Shown piece by piece: positions 25,101 through 34,865 of a stretch of 64,000 bases of DNA (position 1 is the stretch's first letter; every line of letters begins with the position of its first letter). The stretch is from Gimesia chilikensis (GTDB lineage: Bacteria > Planctomycetota > Planctomycetia > Planctomycetales > Planctomycetaceae): positions 5,689,748 through 5,753,747 of the forward strand of contig NZ_CP036266.1 in NCBI RefSeq assembly GCF_007744075.1, written 5' to 3'. Both the position numbers and the translations under genes were made by a program. The notes under the pieces were generated by a model that ran no database searches, was not told where the DNA came from, and saw nothing but the letters and a program-made list of their open reading frames with translations.

Positions 25101-26876
25101 ATGAATAGTGACGCATGGATCACCGTGTGTATTGTGGGTTTCCTGTTTATCTCGCTGGTAAAAAATCTGGCTCCCCCGGACCTGTTGTTTCTGAGTGCCA
25201 CTACCATCCTGGCAATCCTGGGAATCATTTCTCCCCAGGAAGCCTTTGTCGGATTTTCCAACTCCGGAATGCTGGCGGTCGCAGCCCTGTTTGTGGTTGT
25301 GGCCGGACTGCGTGAAACCGGCATTCTCGATCTGATCGGGCATCACGTCCTGGGGCAGACACGCAGCGAACGCAGTGCTTTACTCAGGCTTTCGGGAGTT
25401 GTGCTTCCGCTGTCGGCGTTTTTGAATAACACGCCGATCGTCGCGATGTTTGTTCCCGTGGTCATCGACTGGAGTCGTCGGCACCGTATTGCCCCCTCCC
25501 GCCTGCTGATTCCACTCTCCTACCTGGCCATTCTGGGAGGCACCTGCACCCTGATCGGCACTTCAACCAACCTGGTGATTAATGGACTGATGCTGGAAAG
25601 TGGATTACCGGGTATGTCACTTTTTGAAATCGGCAAAATCGGTGTCCCTTATGCCTGCATTGGGATCGCTTACCTGTTCTTTGCGGGACACGCCCTGCTC
25701 CCCGAGCGGCAGGAACTGCTGGAACAGTTAAGCGAATGTCAGCGGGAATACCTGGTCGAAATGGAAGTCCAGTCCGGCTGTCGTCTGATTGGCCAGACCA
25801 TCGAACAGGGCGGTTTACGCCAGTTGCCGGGCCTGTTCCTGATCGAAATCGATCGCCGCGGAAAGATTCTCTCCCCTGCAGGTCCCGAACAGATTCTGGA
25901 AGCAGGCGACCGCTTAATCTTCACAGGCATTGTCAGCAGCATCATTGAATTGGAAAAAATCCCCCATCTCATCCCCATTGCCGATCCAGACTACGAAATC
26001 TCGCCCCGCAAACAGCGTAAACGCCGACTGTGCGAAGCTGTGATTTCTGCCACCTCGCCCCTGGTGGGAAAATCCATCCGCGAGGCCGATTTCCGCGCCA
26101 CTTATGGAGCGGCGATCGTCGCCGTTCATCGCGCCGGGAAACGTATCGAACAGAAAATCGGTGATATCAGTCTGCAAGCCGGCGATACTCTGCTCCTGCA
26201 GACTCCGCTTCATTTTCTGCGTGCCTACCGCCACGATCTGGCGTTTTACCTGATCAGTGATGTCGATGACTGGCGTCCCATCCGGGCAGACAGAGCCTGG
26301 ATCGCTGCCCTGCTCTTCTTCATCCTGATGGGCCTGATGATTTCAGGTGTCATGCCGGTGGTACTCTCCACCATGCTGACCGCGGTTCTCATGGTTCTTC
26401 TGGGCTGTCTCTCTACCGGTGATGCCCGCCGGAGTATTGAATGGCAGGTGCTGATCACCATTGCCGCAGCATTTGGAGTCGGTACGGCACTTCAGAACTC
26501 CGGTGCCGCTACCGAGATTGCCAGTGCGTTTGTCTCCTCAACGCAAGCCTGGGGACCAATCGCGGCCCTGGCGGTAATCTATCTGCTGGGATCAATCCTC
26601 ACAGAGCTGATTACCAATAATGCTGCTGCCGTACTGTTATTTCCGTTTTGCCTGGAGACGGCCCGACTGTATGACGCCAGTCCGCTGCCGTTTCTCATCG
26701 CCCTGATTCTGTCTGCCTCCGCCAGTTTTATGACACCGATCGGTTATCAGACCAACCTCATGGTGTATGGCCCGGGCGGCTATCGCTTTTCTGACTTCAT
26801 CCGCATAGGCACACCCCTCAACCTGCTGCTCTGGATCACCGCGGTGATCCTGGTTCCCTGGATCTGGCCATTCTGA
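25101..26876 (+). CDS. SLC13-family permease with TrkA-C domains
   Basis: A 591-residue transporter: about six hydrophobic helices, then two soluble RCK_C/TrkA-C-like domains (around residues 210-370: GCRLIGQTIEQGGLRQLPG, LEAGDRLIFTG, SPLVGKSIREADFRATYG, LQAGDTLLLQ), then six more helices. The signature loops SAFLNNTPIVAMF and TNLVINGLMLESGLPGM, and the later LTELITNNAAAVLL, are the ion-transporter-superfamily substrate motifs. Likely substrates are dicarboxylate, sulfate or another anion; sequence alone does not decide. The terminator in its leader suggests attenuated expression. Confidence 0.9.
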   Translation: MNSDAWITVCIVGFLFISLVKNLAPPDLLFLSATTILAILGIISPQEAFVGFSNSGMLAVAALFVVVAGLRETGILDLIGHHVLGQTRSERSALLRLSGVVLPLSAFLNNTPIVAMFVPVVIDWSRRHRIAPSRLLIPLSYLAILGGTCTLIGTSTNLVINGLMLESGLPGMSLFEIGKIGVPYACIGIAYLFFAGHALLPERQELLEQLSECQREYLVEMEVQSGCRLIGQTIEQGGLRQLPGLFLIEIDRRGKILSPAGPEQILEAGDRLIFTGIVSSIIELEKIPHLIPIADPDYEISPRKQRKRRLCEAVISATSPLVGKSIREADFRATYGAAIVAVHRAGKRIEQKIGDISLQAGDTLLLQTPLHFLRAYRHDLAFYLISDVDDWRPIRADRAWIAALLFFILMGLMISGVMPVVLSTMLTAVLMVLLGCLSTGDARRSIEWQVLITIAAAFGVGTALQNSGAATEIASAFVSSTQAWGPIAALAVIYLLGSILTELITNNAAAVLLFPFCLETARLYDASPLPFLIALILSASASFMTPIGYQTNLMVYGPGGYRFSDFIRIGTPLNLLLWITAVILVPWIWPF

Positions 26877-26945
26877 GACGGGCGGTGGTATGCCTTCCAT
26901 CGACTGTTATAATGAACGGGTATTCTCTCGGTTCAGGGATGTTTT

Positions 26946-28403
26946 ATGCTGGAAAATATTGCCTACATTGTCGCAGCCGTCTTCTGCGAACTCTATCTCT
27001 TTCTGATGATCCGTGGTCTGTTTTCATCACGCTCACAGGGACATCAATTTTCACACCTCAAGAATCTCGATTCTGCCATCGCAAGTTATAGCAAGCTGAT
27101 TCAAAAGAATCCTCGCGATACCAAATCCTACCTGGCACGTTCCAGCGCTTACATCCAGCAGGAGCGTCTGACAGAGGCACTTGCCGATTGCGATATGGTC
27201 ACACTGTTGGAGCCAGATAACCCTTATGCATTCTTAAATCGGGGAGCCATTTATGGTCTACAAAATGAGCATGAGAAATGTATCGATGAAACGACCCGCT
27301 GTCTCGAATTAAAACCCGATACACTTGATGCACTGATCAATCGCGCCCATACCTATGCCCGTCTCGGAAACATCGATGCGGCACTGAGCGACTTTGCTCG
27401 GATCATCGAACTGGCCCCTCGTAACCCGGATCATTACTTTGAACGGGGTAACTGCTTCCTGAATCTCCACAAGTATCCAGAGGCGATTGCAGACTATACA
27501 CATGCGTTGAAACAACGCGACAAAACCTGGGAGTACTATTACCGCTGGGATTGTCACCAGAAGCGCGGAATCGCCCATACAAAACTGGGACAGTTGAAAC
27601 AGGCACGTGAAGATTTTGATCTCGCCTTAAAACATTGCCTCTTTCACGAGGCCATTCGACTCGACCCACATGACCTCGAGAACTACATCCTGCGGGGAAC
27701 TCTCTATTATTGTGCCGAGCAGTATCAGAACGCCCTGCTGGACTTTCTGCAGATACAGAAACAGACCACGCTTACTCCGGATCAGCAGGCCATTCTGGGG
27801 TTCTGTTATTTGAAGCTGGGTGAAGTGCAACAGGCAAAAGCCATCTTCAGGCAGGCACTGGAAAGTAATGTTTATAATACAGACATCGACCAGAACCCCG
27901 GTGATCCCGGCAATTATCTCGATCGCGGCATACTCCGGTTTGAACTGCAGGAATATCAAACAGCGATTGACGATTTTAACCACGCCCTGAAGTTGGGTGA
28001 GAAGTCCGTAGAATTGCTGGCTGCACGGGGATCAGCCTGTCTGAAACTGGGCAAATATGACCTGGCGAAGCAGGATTATGAAACCGCACTTTCGCGCGCC
28101 CCCGACTGCCCGACCGCTTATTTTTGTCTGGCCTGGATGCTGGCCACCTGCCCTGAACCTCAATATCGCAATGGCCCCAAGGCCCTGGAACTGGCGCACC
28201 GTAATCTGGAGTTACTTCCTGAAATAAACTGGAACTCCCTGAGTGTACTCGCAGCCGCCTCTGCGGAGTCCGGCGACTTTGAAGGTGCGATCAAGTGGAT
28301 CACCCGGGCCATGAAATTGGCCCAAAATGAAGATAAAACAGACTGTGAAAAACAGCTACAGTGTTATGAAAGAAATCAGGCCTATACCGATCTCACCCCC
28401 TGA
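26946..28403 (+). CDS. membrane-anchored TPR protein
   Basis: A 485-residue protein with one N-terminal membrane helix (IAYIVAAVFCELYLFLMI) and about ten tetratricopeptide repeats from residue 40 onward, for example AIASYSKLIQKNPRDTKSYL, ALADCDMVTLLEPDNPYAFL and AIDDFNHALKLGEKSVELL. TPR arrays bind protein partners; this is likely a scaffold exposed on one side of the membrane. Neighbouring genes give no specific clue. Confidence 0.85.
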   Translation: MLENIAYIVAAVFCELYLFLMIRGLFSSRSQGHQFSHLKNLDSAIASYSKLIQKNPRDTKSYLARSSAYIQQERLTEALADCDMVTLLEPDNPYAFLNRGAIYGLQNEHEKCIDETTRCLELKPDTLDALINRAHTYARLGNIDAALSDFARIIELAPRNPDHYFERGNCFLNLHKYPEAIADYTHALKQRDKTWEYYYRWDCHQKRGIAHTKLGQLKQAREDFDLALKHCLFHEAIRLDPHDLENYILRGTLYYCAEQYQNALLDFLQIQKQTTLTPDQQAILGFCYLKLGEVQQAKAIFRQALESNVYNTDIDQNPGDPGNYLDRGILRFELQEYQTAIDDFNHALKLGEKSVELLAARGSACLKLGKYDLAKQDYETALSRAPDCPTAYFCLAWMLATCPEPQYRNGPKALELAHRNLELLPEINWNSLSVLAAASAESGDFEGAIKWITRAMKLAQNEDKTDCEKQLQCYERNQAYTDLTP

Positions 28404-28554
28404 TGCGAGGTGTTGTTACTTCTCACTGCGTGATATCCATCGTTTTTATGCGACTCTGGCTTGAATCTTCACAGGGTAATTTATTACAAAAGGCCCCCCT
28501 CAGTTCTCCTGTTTCAAATAATATAATATCAACTCACACGGATGTGATCACGAC

Positions 28555-29244
28555 ATGACCAGCAACACGTTCTCGCCCGGCCCGACACCGGATTCTGTCA
28601 AAGCCGCGGATGGCTCGATCCATACGGTCCCCGCGGGCTGGACCCTGCTCCCTCCTGGCGACGCTGGTCTGACGCGTCGAGTCAAAGCAGCGGGGGAATT
28701 CTGGAGCGTACAGGAGAAGAAAGGCCGGCGAACCTTTTCGAAAGGCATCTGGGCCCCCGCAGAGACCATCGCTCAGATACAAGCCGACCTGGCAGCAGAG
28801 CGTGCTACTCCTGCCTATGCAAAAAAGCAAGCTGCGGCTGCCGCACGCCGGGAACAGGAACAGTCCACCTACGTAGACGATTTTCTCACTGCGGTACTCT
28901 CCTATCTGGACTTTCATCCGACTCACGAGCAGATCGCCCATCAGATGGCACAGGCAATCACGGCGCACGCAACTCCCGTCGGTAGCGGAACGGTGGCCCG
29001 TACAAAACGGATCCCCCTGGAGCAACGTGCGGAAGCAGCTGTCATCGCCTGGATGCGGCACCAGACAACCGCTTATGATGAAATGGTCATTCCCCGTGTG
29101 AAAGGGAAACGACGCGAAGTCCGGCGGATGCTGGCCCGTCGCTCCAAGGAACTGCTAAATGAGTATCGGAGCGCCGCTACTCCTCCGACAGACTGCCCCC
29201 TGCACCGCGCCCTTGCAGAGTGGGAAGCCGATGGTTTAAAGTGA
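28555..29244 (+). CDS. DUF2293 domain protein
   Basis: A 229-residue soluble protein. The N-terminal third (VPAGWTLLPPGDAGLTRRVK, WSVQEKKGRRTFSKGIW) and the C-terminal DUF2293 region (RTKRIPLEQRAEAAVIAWMR followed by HQTTAYDEM and KGKRREVRRMLARRS) are typical of this uncharacterised family, basic and helical at the C-terminus and possibly nucleic-acid binding. ATG at 28555. Confidence 0.85.
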   Translation: MTSNTFSPGPTPDSVKAADGSIHTVPAGWTLLPPGDAGLTRRVKAAGEFWSVQEKKGRRTFSKGIWAPAETIAQIQADLAAERATPAYAKKQAAAAARREQEQSTYVDDFLTAVLSYLDFHPTHEQIAHQMAQAITAHATPVGSGTVARTKRIPLEQRAEAAVIAWMRHQTTAYDEMVIPRVKGKRREVRRMLARRSKELLNEYRSAATPPTDCPLHRALAEWEADGLK

Positions 29245-29347
29245 AGATTGTCAGGTCACTCTTTCCGGGCAAAGCCCTCATAAACGAGAGAGGCTGTTGT
29301 CAGGTAGTGAACTGTGTCATTCCGGGTCCGCCAGAAGGAGCAGTATA

Positions 29348-30376
29348 ATGAGTCTGCAGCAACTGATCGAAACAGCCTACGCAATGGTCGCGGACGACAA
29401 GGGCCTGCTGGCCATGGACGAAAGCACGCCCACCTGCCACAAACGGTTTGCGAAACTCAATATTCCCCAGACCGAGGAATTCCGACGCGATTACCGCGAA
29501 CTGCTGGTCACCACGCCTGGCCTGAATGAAGCAATCAGTGGTGCGATCCTGTACGACGAAACCATCCGTCAGCAGACTAAAGACGGCAAGCCTTTCGTGC
29601 AGGTGCTTCAGGAAGCCGGCATTATTCCCGGTATCAAGGTCGACAAAAGTACGACCTCCCTGGCAGGATTCCCCGGAGAGAAAATTACCGAGGGACTGGA
29701 TGGCCTGCGGGAACGACTCGCAGAATACGTAGAGTTAGGCGCCCGGTTCGCCAAGTGGCGAGCCGTGATCACGATTGGGGAAGGCACCCCCACAACCGGT
29801 TGTCTGGAAGCCAACGCTCACCTGCTGGCACGCTATGCATCCTTGTGTCAGGAAGCCGGTCTGGTTCCCATCGTGGAACCGGAAGTTTTGATGGACGGAG
29901 CCCATACCCTGCAACGCTGTTTTGAAGTGACCGAACAGACGCTGCGACTCGTCTTCGCTCAGCTCGCCGCGCAACGCGTATTGCTGGAGGGCATGATCCT
30001 CAAACCAAATATGATCGTCCCGGGTCTGCAGTGTCCCAAGCAGAATTCGGTTGAGGAAGTCGCCGATGCGACAGTCAGCTGTTTCCGACGCGTGGTTCCC
30101 GTCGCAGTTCCCGGCGTCGCGTTCCTCTCCGGCGGTCAGTCAAGCGAACTCGCCTCCGAGCGTCTGAACATGATGAATACCAAGTACAAAACCAAAGTTC
30201 CCTGGGCACTCTCCTTCTCATTTGCCCGCGCCATTCAGCAGCCCGGCATGGAGATCTGGAGCGGAGATTCCGCGAATGTCGCAGCGGCGCAAAAATCGAT
30301 GTACCATCGCGCCAGCTGTAACCGCAGTGCCCGACGCGGAGAATACAGCGCCGAAATGGAATCGGCGACCGCATAA
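29348..30376 (+). CDS. class I fructose-bisphosphate aldolase
   Basis: A 342-residue Schiff-base aldolase of the animal/plant-like class I type. Evidence includes LLAMDESTPTCHKRF, the EAGIIPGIKVDKST substrate segment, AKWRAVITIGEG, VEPEVLMDGAH, the catalytic lysine in LEGMILKPNM and VPGVAFLSGGQSSE with a C-terminal LSFSFARAIQ. It interconverts fructose-1,6-bisphosphate with DHAP and GAP. The ATG at 29348, after an AAGGAG sequence, is preferred over the upstream in-frame codons. Confidence 0.95.
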   Translation: MSLQQLIETAYAMVADDKGLLAMDESTPTCHKRFAKLNIPQTEEFRRDYRELLVTTPGLNEAISGAILYDETIRQQTKDGKPFVQVLQEAGIIPGIKVDKSTTSLAGFPGEKITEGLDGLRERLAEYVELGARFAKWRAVITIGEGTPTTGCLEANAHLLARYASLCQEAGLVPIVEPEVLMDGAHTLQRCFEVTEQTLRLVFAQLAAQRVLLEGMILKPNMIVPGLQCPKQNSVEEVADATVSCFRRVVPVAVPGVAFLSGGQSSELASERLNMMNTKYKTKVPWALSFSFARAIQQPGMEIWSGDSANVAAAQKSMYHRASCNRSARRGEYSAEMESATA

Positions 30377-30401
30377 ATCTTAACCGAAAGTAAGGAGACT
30401 C

Positions 30402-30617
30402 ATGACCGTGAAAACCGGCCGTTATCGACATTATAAAGGAAACGACTATCTCGTTATCGGAGTCGCCAGACATAGTGAGACCGAAGAAGAGATGGTCGTT
30501 TACAGTGCAGATTACGGCCAGTTCGGTCTCTGGGTGCGTCCCAAGGAAATGTTCCTGGAAAAAGTCGAGGTCGACGGACACGTCGTTCCCCGCTTTCAGT
30601 TTATTGGTCCCGAGTAG
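30402..30617 (+). CDS. DUF1653 family protein
   Basis: A 71-residue protein with the DUF1653 pattern: GRYRHYKGNDYLVIGVARHSET, EEMVVYSADYG and LWVRPKEMFLEKV. The fold is a small SH3-like barrel; function is unknown. It is preceded by AAGGAG and follows the aldolase gene by 25 bp. Confidence 0.92.
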   Translation: MTVKTGRYRHYKGNDYLVIGVARHSETEEEMVVYSADYGQFGLWVRPKEMFLEKVEVDGHVVPRFQFIGPE

Positions 30618-30620
30618 ACT

Positions 30621-30803
30621 CTACTCGGCTTCCGCCTGAATGTCAGCGACACCATCGCGACCCACGTGCACATGGATTACGTTCGGATGACAACAGACCG
30701 GACAGTCCTCAACATATTCCTGATCGGCCCCCTGGGAAACATCGATGGGGATGACGATTTCTTCACCACATGCATCACAAATATAACTGGCTTCTTCCTG
30801 CAT
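30621..30803 (-). CDS. CPXCG-motif cysteine-rich protein
   Basis: A 60-residue zinc-ribbon-like protein with two Cys pairs, ICDACGEE and DCPVCCHP, and an acidic C-terminus. It matches the CPXCG Cys-rich family of small uncharacterised bacterial proteins. It converges on DUF1653 with a 3-bp gap. Confidence 0.82.
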   Translation of the reverse strand: MQEEASYICDACGEEIVIPIDVSQGADQEYVEDCPVCCHPNVIHVHVGRDGVADIQAEAE

Positions 30804-31127
30804 CGCTCGGGTCTCCTGTTACCATAATTGACACAGCACAGCAGTTTCCGTTTCCAATCCATTCCATGCCGGTCTGGTTGAATTATACACCGTCACTCTG
30901 ACCGGAAGTGATGCCGATCTGAAAAATCTTAGATGATGTATTGGATTCTGAAAGAAGTCCGATCAGATTACCCGGAATTCTATCAAATTGGGTTCGGCAA
31001 TGTTAAACTGACATAAGTAACTGGTGACCATTAGCGGTGCACCCACAAGGTACTTAGTTTCGAAGATTTCCTCTGGACTTCTCCCGAAATGATTTCATTC
31101 AGCATTCCTTCAGTAGAGAAGATTCAG
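30804..31127. other. 324-bp intergenic region
   Basis: Between divergent genes. Nothing coding is supported; it should hold the promoters for the CPXCG gene and the basic small protein. No strong hairpin or palindrome was seen. Confidence 0.4.
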
Positions 31128-31352
31128 ATGGCGAATAAGAAACAACAGAAAAAGAAAGATCGCGAGAAACGGGTCGCTAAGAAAAAGCACCTGGAGAGCG
31201 TCAAAAAGAAAGCCCAGGAAAAAACAAGCGAGGAATCGAAACAACCGGTTCCCGCTCGTACGAAAATTATGCAGTCAGCCGTTCCCAAAGGCGATCAGGG
31301 CGCGAAGGGCAATCAGAAGAACACGTTCATGCATAGACGGACCGGCGGCTGA
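31128..31352 (+). CDS. small Lys-rich basic protein
   Basis: A 74-residue protein made largely of charged residues, starting MANKKQQKKKDREKRVAKKK and ending FMHRRTGG. It is probably disordered and nucleic-acid or ribosome associated; no family is recognised. The ATG at 31128 is preferred over 31089 because the basic character begins there. The phosphatase gene follows 22 bp later on the same strand. Confidence 0.6.
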   Translation: MANKKQQKKKDREKRVAKKKHLESVKKKAQEKTSEESKQPVPARTKIMQSAVPKGDQGAKGNQKNTFMHRRTGG

Positions 31353-31374
31353 TAAGTCGGAGTGAGTCACAGTC

Positions 31375-31806
31375 ATGCGCGAAATCTTGCCTCGACTGCT
31401 CTGGATCGGTAATGCCCGGGATGCACGCGACTTAAATCAGGTTCTCGATCTCGGCATTACCGCAGTCATTGATCTGGCACGGGAAGAGCCGCCCATCAGC
31501 TATCCCCGTGAAATCGTCTACTGTCGTCTTCCCCTGATCGATGGTGACGAAAACCAGACTGTGGTATTGCAGACCGCTTTGACCACCGTGGCCCGCTTCA
31601 TTTCCGCCGATCTACCGACCCTAGTCGCCTGCAGTGCCGGCATGAGCCGCTCCCCCGCAATCGTGGCCGGGGCACTGTCGCTGGTGCATGACTTTCCGTT
31701 TTCCGAAGCACTCCAGCAGGTCGCTGCCGCAGGTCCCTGCGATGTCGCTCCGGGACTCTGGAATGAGATTCAACAGTTACTTGAGAAAACCGAACCGGGC
31801 AGCTAA
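31375..31806 (+). CDS. dual-specificity phosphatase-like protein
   Basis: A 143-residue DSP-fold protein: WIGNARDARDL, ITAVIDLAREEPP, a general-acid region LPLIDGDENQ, and P-loop CSAGMSRSP. The usual His before the catalytic Cys is Ala here (VACSAGMSRS), which is atypical but leaves the CX5R loop intact. It may dephosphorylate proteins or phosphoinositide/RNA-like substrates. Its stop overlaps the convergent serpin stop by 4 bp. Confidence 0.83.
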   Translation: MREILPRLLWIGNARDARDLNQVLDLGITAVIDLAREEPPISYPREIVYCRLPLIDGDENQTVVLQTALTTVARFISADLPTLVACSAGMSRSPAIVAGALSLVHDFPFSEALQQVAAAGPCDVAPGLWNEIQQLLEKTEPGS

Positions 31807-33047
31807 TCCGGTTGCTGATACCGTCCCATGAAATAGATCAGCCGAGTCTGACGGTCACGGATCAAAAACAGAAACGGGTGATCGGCTCTAAAAACTATGG
31901 GAGGTTCGGGTTCCATCGCACAGCCTGCGGCTATGATGACCCCTGTCGCAGCCGCTGCTTCAGTTCCCTGCTCGTTAACTTCCACAAACGTCTTGTGCAA
32001 CACCGAGCCGATAAATAGGCCCTCAGGGTCATCAGTCATCCCGGAAAAGTCTGCAGTATCCGGCCCAAACGCCTGTTTCATCCCCAAAGCTTCCAGCGGC
32101 GCATTCAGCTCATATTCCAGCTCCAGTTGAAAGCGGGGCAGACTGACAATGACTTCACGATGATTCGTGCTCAGCCACTGATCGAGCGTCTCCGAATTCA
32201 ACTCGGATTCCACTGTTTGCAATGTCCCCTGCTCGCGAGGCAAGATAATACACATGCTGAAGTCGCTCCCCCCTCCCGGGATTTCCTGTGCTGTCATATA
32301 AAAACTGCCATCTTCTGCTTCTACAGGCTGCATGACGACATTCTGTTGACGGTAAGGCAGTTCCAGCACCTGAACCAGTTCATTTTCATAATAGCCGAAG
32401 GTATTTGTCTGATGCATCATCGGGACTGGCGTCTGCTGTTCGGCTGAGATGTGAAATGGTTCATCCCGTGTCAGTTCCGGATCGAACTCCTCTTCCCAGG
32501 TTCCCTTGAAGTAGATCGCGTTGACCAGAACCAGCCTTGTCAGTTCATTGAAACTGAGGGGTGACGCCACTTCCGTGATTTTGCCGCGCGTCTCCTGGCT
32601 GACCCACTGATTAATCTGAGCTGCCGCATCTCCAGGATTCCCCTGAAAATCGACGCTCTGCAAACCGCCGCCGTAATACTCGCGGACCGTATCCAGGAAG
32701 GGAGTGAGAAACTGATAATCAGCCTGCCCCCAGAGTTGGTTGGCAACGTTCAGCTCCACGCCTCCCGTACGGGTCTCAGTTAACAAATGGTGAAACGATT
32801 CATGCAGCTGCTGTCCTTCTTGAGTCAGTCGCAGCGCCTGTTTCATCTCCTTCGCTGTTTCCCCGCGGGCACCTGCGAGTGTCATCGCGAGCGCAGTGGA
32901 AATACTGGCCGGGGAAAAGAACAGGTTTCCGGAATTAACTCGTGATAGTTCTGCAAACAGGGCACAGGCAAAACGGTTTCCATCATCGACAATGGTACGC
33001 AGCTCACAATAGCGCTGTTCGGCACTGATTTGACGTTTCTGATCCAT
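31803..33047 (-). CDS. serpin (serine protease inhibitor)
   Basis: A 414-residue full-length serpin without an obvious signal peptide. Family landmarks: NLFFSPASISTALAMTLAGA, the LVNAIYFKGTWEEEF strand, the breach/hinge segment EVNEQGTEAAAATG, and HPFLFLIRDRQTRLIYFMGR at the end. The hinge (GTEAAAAT) is of the inhibitory type, so it should trap serine or cysteine proteases by the suicide mechanism. The reactive loop then runs GVIIAAGCAMEPEPP, about five residues longer than in alpha-1-antitrypsin; the scissile bond cannot be fixed. The target is unknown. Confidence 0.93.
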   Translation of the reverse strand: MDQKRQISAEQRYCELRTIVDDGNRFACALFAELSRVNSGNLFFSPASISTALAMTLAGARGETAKEMKQALRLTQEGQQLHESFHHLLTETRTGGVELNVANQLWGQADYQFLTPFLDTVREYYGGGLQSVDFQGNPGDAAAQINQWVSQETRGKITEVASPLSFNELTRLVLVNAIYFKGTWEEEFDPELTRDEPFHISAEQQTPVPMMHQTNTFGYYENELVQVLELPYRQQNVVMQPVEAEDGSFYMTAQEIPGGGSDFSMCIILPREQGTLQTVESELNSETLDQWLSTNHREVIVSLPRFQLELEYELNAPLEALGMKQAFGPDTADFSGMTDDPEGLFIGSVLHKTFVEVNEQGTEAAAATGVIIAAGCAMEPEPPIVFRADHPFLFLIRDRQTRLIYFMGRYQQPD

Positions 33048-33052
33048 AAGAC

Positions 33053-34684
33053 TTACTCTTCCAGTGGCTGGCCATCAATCAGCTTCTGCATCTGCTGCTG
33101 CAGATGTCCATCCGGTTCGATTTCGACAACCTGTTTGAGGAGCTCGCAACGTTGTGACGCGTCTCTCCAAGTGGCCAGCGCGGCGACCGCCATCTTGCGA
33201 TTGCGGATCACGGGGCTCTTCAGTCCGGCTTCAATCAACGTTTTTCCCTGTCCCGGGAAACGACGGAGTTCCTGTAATATATAATCGAGGCAACCATGCT
33301 GTTTAAAGTCATCGCCCACTCCCGGCGCATCACCGGGTCCACTGGCAATTCGGTCGAGATCCAGCTGCTGTTCCGCGAAGTCCAGAACCTGTGTCAGCTG
33401 AGGCTCTTCACAGACCAGCAGCAGGTGGAACCAGCGTCCAGCGTCGTCCGGCTGCTCCTGCAGTCGGTCCCAGTGATAATCCCAGGTTGGCAGCTTTAAA
33501 ACCCGCGCCGCCTGATTTGCCTGGAAAAACTCATAGTCGTCTTCGCTCTCCAGTCCCTGTCTGACCCGGGTCTCCCATTCGGGACGTTCCAGGATCCGTT
33601 TGCAGGCCACCTCTAATCCCTGGCGACATTCACGGGACCAGCCCCGTTCACTCCGCACATCCCAGTCGGCTTCCTGGTTGGAGAGATAGAGTTGAATTGC
33701 GCGTATGTGCAGAAAATCATCCAGGGTTACTGGCGCTTCCTCAATCTGCTGGAGATACAGTTCGACCACCGCTGCACCATCATCGTAGTCGTCCATATCT
33801 TCCGCGGGACCGCCGTTGATCAACGCTTCAATCAATTCGCCGGCCGCCGTCAACAATTCTCGATCCTGTGTTGAATTATGTAACGCGGTCAGCAGACCGC
33901 CGGTATGAGCGCAGATATAAGCCAGGTACTCTGTCAGCACGGAATTATGGAATCCCTCACGAAGCAGCCAGTCCCTGATTTCTTCATTCTCGGTTTCTGC
34001 CAGCCGCTCAACGATGTGGATCCGTCCCCAGCCAAACACGTTCTGTGCCAGCTCCCACAATGCCTGCTCACTGTCGTCCGCAACGTTTGTCAACGCCACA
34101 GCACAAAACAGCGTGAATTCATCATGCCGCCCGAGGATATGAAACAGTTCCGAATTTTCCTCGACCTGGTACAGACCCAGCAGCGCGATTCCGAATTTGA
34201 CCGTTTCCCGATCCGTAGTCTCGGTGGCGAAAGAATGTGCCAGTTCGTACAGTCGATCATGTTTGAGTTGCGGCTCATTCAGCAGGCGCGTGATGACCGC
34301 ATCAATCAGCGCCACAATGTGCTCTTCCACGATGTGCTGATAGAGCCGATATTTGTTGATCGCCGTCGGTTCTTCGCAGCAGGTCAGCAGCAGCCAGATG
34401 GTTTTCTCAACCCGTTCGTCTGAGTCGCTGCCCCCCGTATGATGAGTCATGACTCCATCCAGGGCGCCTGCTGCCCAGCGCAGCTCCAGGTCTTCGTTCA
34501 CCCGTTCTTCATCGGGTAACTGATAGCCTGCTTCCACGAGACCGGGCTGTCCCGAAACGATGTGCAGACAGAGATGATCGTAGATGGAGGGGCGGACATC
34601 CCAGGGCAGCGTTTCGGGGAGCTCGCGCGCATCGTCATCCTTTTCCCCGGAATTCTGATCGAAAGCAACCATCCTCTTTAACAC
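33053..34684 (-). CDS. large hypothetical protein, HEAT-like
   Basis: A roughly 540-residue acidic soluble protein with helical repeat character and no recognised domain. It has many Glu/Asp/Leu/Trp helices. It ends 5 bp before the serpin start, so the two genes probably form an operon. The start is uncertain: GTG 34684 with a short SD gap, or ATG 34672 with AGAGG directly abutting; the DNA here contains an imperfect repeat of GTGTTAAA-GAGGA. Confidence 0.65.
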   Translation of the reverse strand: MLKRMVAFDQNSGEKDDDARELPETLPWDVRPSIYDHLCLHIVSGQPGLVEAGYQLPDEERVNEDLELRWAAGALDGVMTHHTGGSDSDERVEKTIWLLLTCCEEPTAINKYRLYQHIVEEHIVALIDAVITRLLNEPQLKHDRLYELAHSFATETTDRETVKFGIALLGLYQVEENSELFHILGRHDEFTLFCAVALTNVADDSEQALWELAQNVFGWGRIHIVERLAETENEEIRDWLLREGFHNSVLTEYLAYICAHTGGLLTALHNSTQDRELLTAAGELIEALINGGPAEDMDDYDDGAAVVELYLQQIEEAPVTLDDFLHIRAIQLYLSNQEADWDVRSERGWSRECRQGLEVACKRILERPEWETRVRQGLESEDDYEFFQANQAARVLKLPTWDYHWDRLQEQPDDAGRWFHLLLVCEEPQLTQVLDFAEQQLDLDRIASGPGDAPGVGDDFKQHGCLDYILQELRRFPGQGKTLIEAGLKSPVIRNRKMAVAALATWRDASQRCELLKQVVEIEPDGHLQQQMQKLIDGQPLEE

Positions 34685-34865
34685 AGTCCTCTTTTAACAC
34701 AATATCACAAACGACACTTCCGTATATCATTTTAAAGTAATAATGGGTTCATGACACGAACCAGCAGCCTGCGGTTCATGAATTTATGAACATTTAAAAA
34801 AGAGGTTTTAATGATGTGTACAGAGATCAGTCAAGGCAGAATGCCCACTTTCAGGAACTCTCTGT

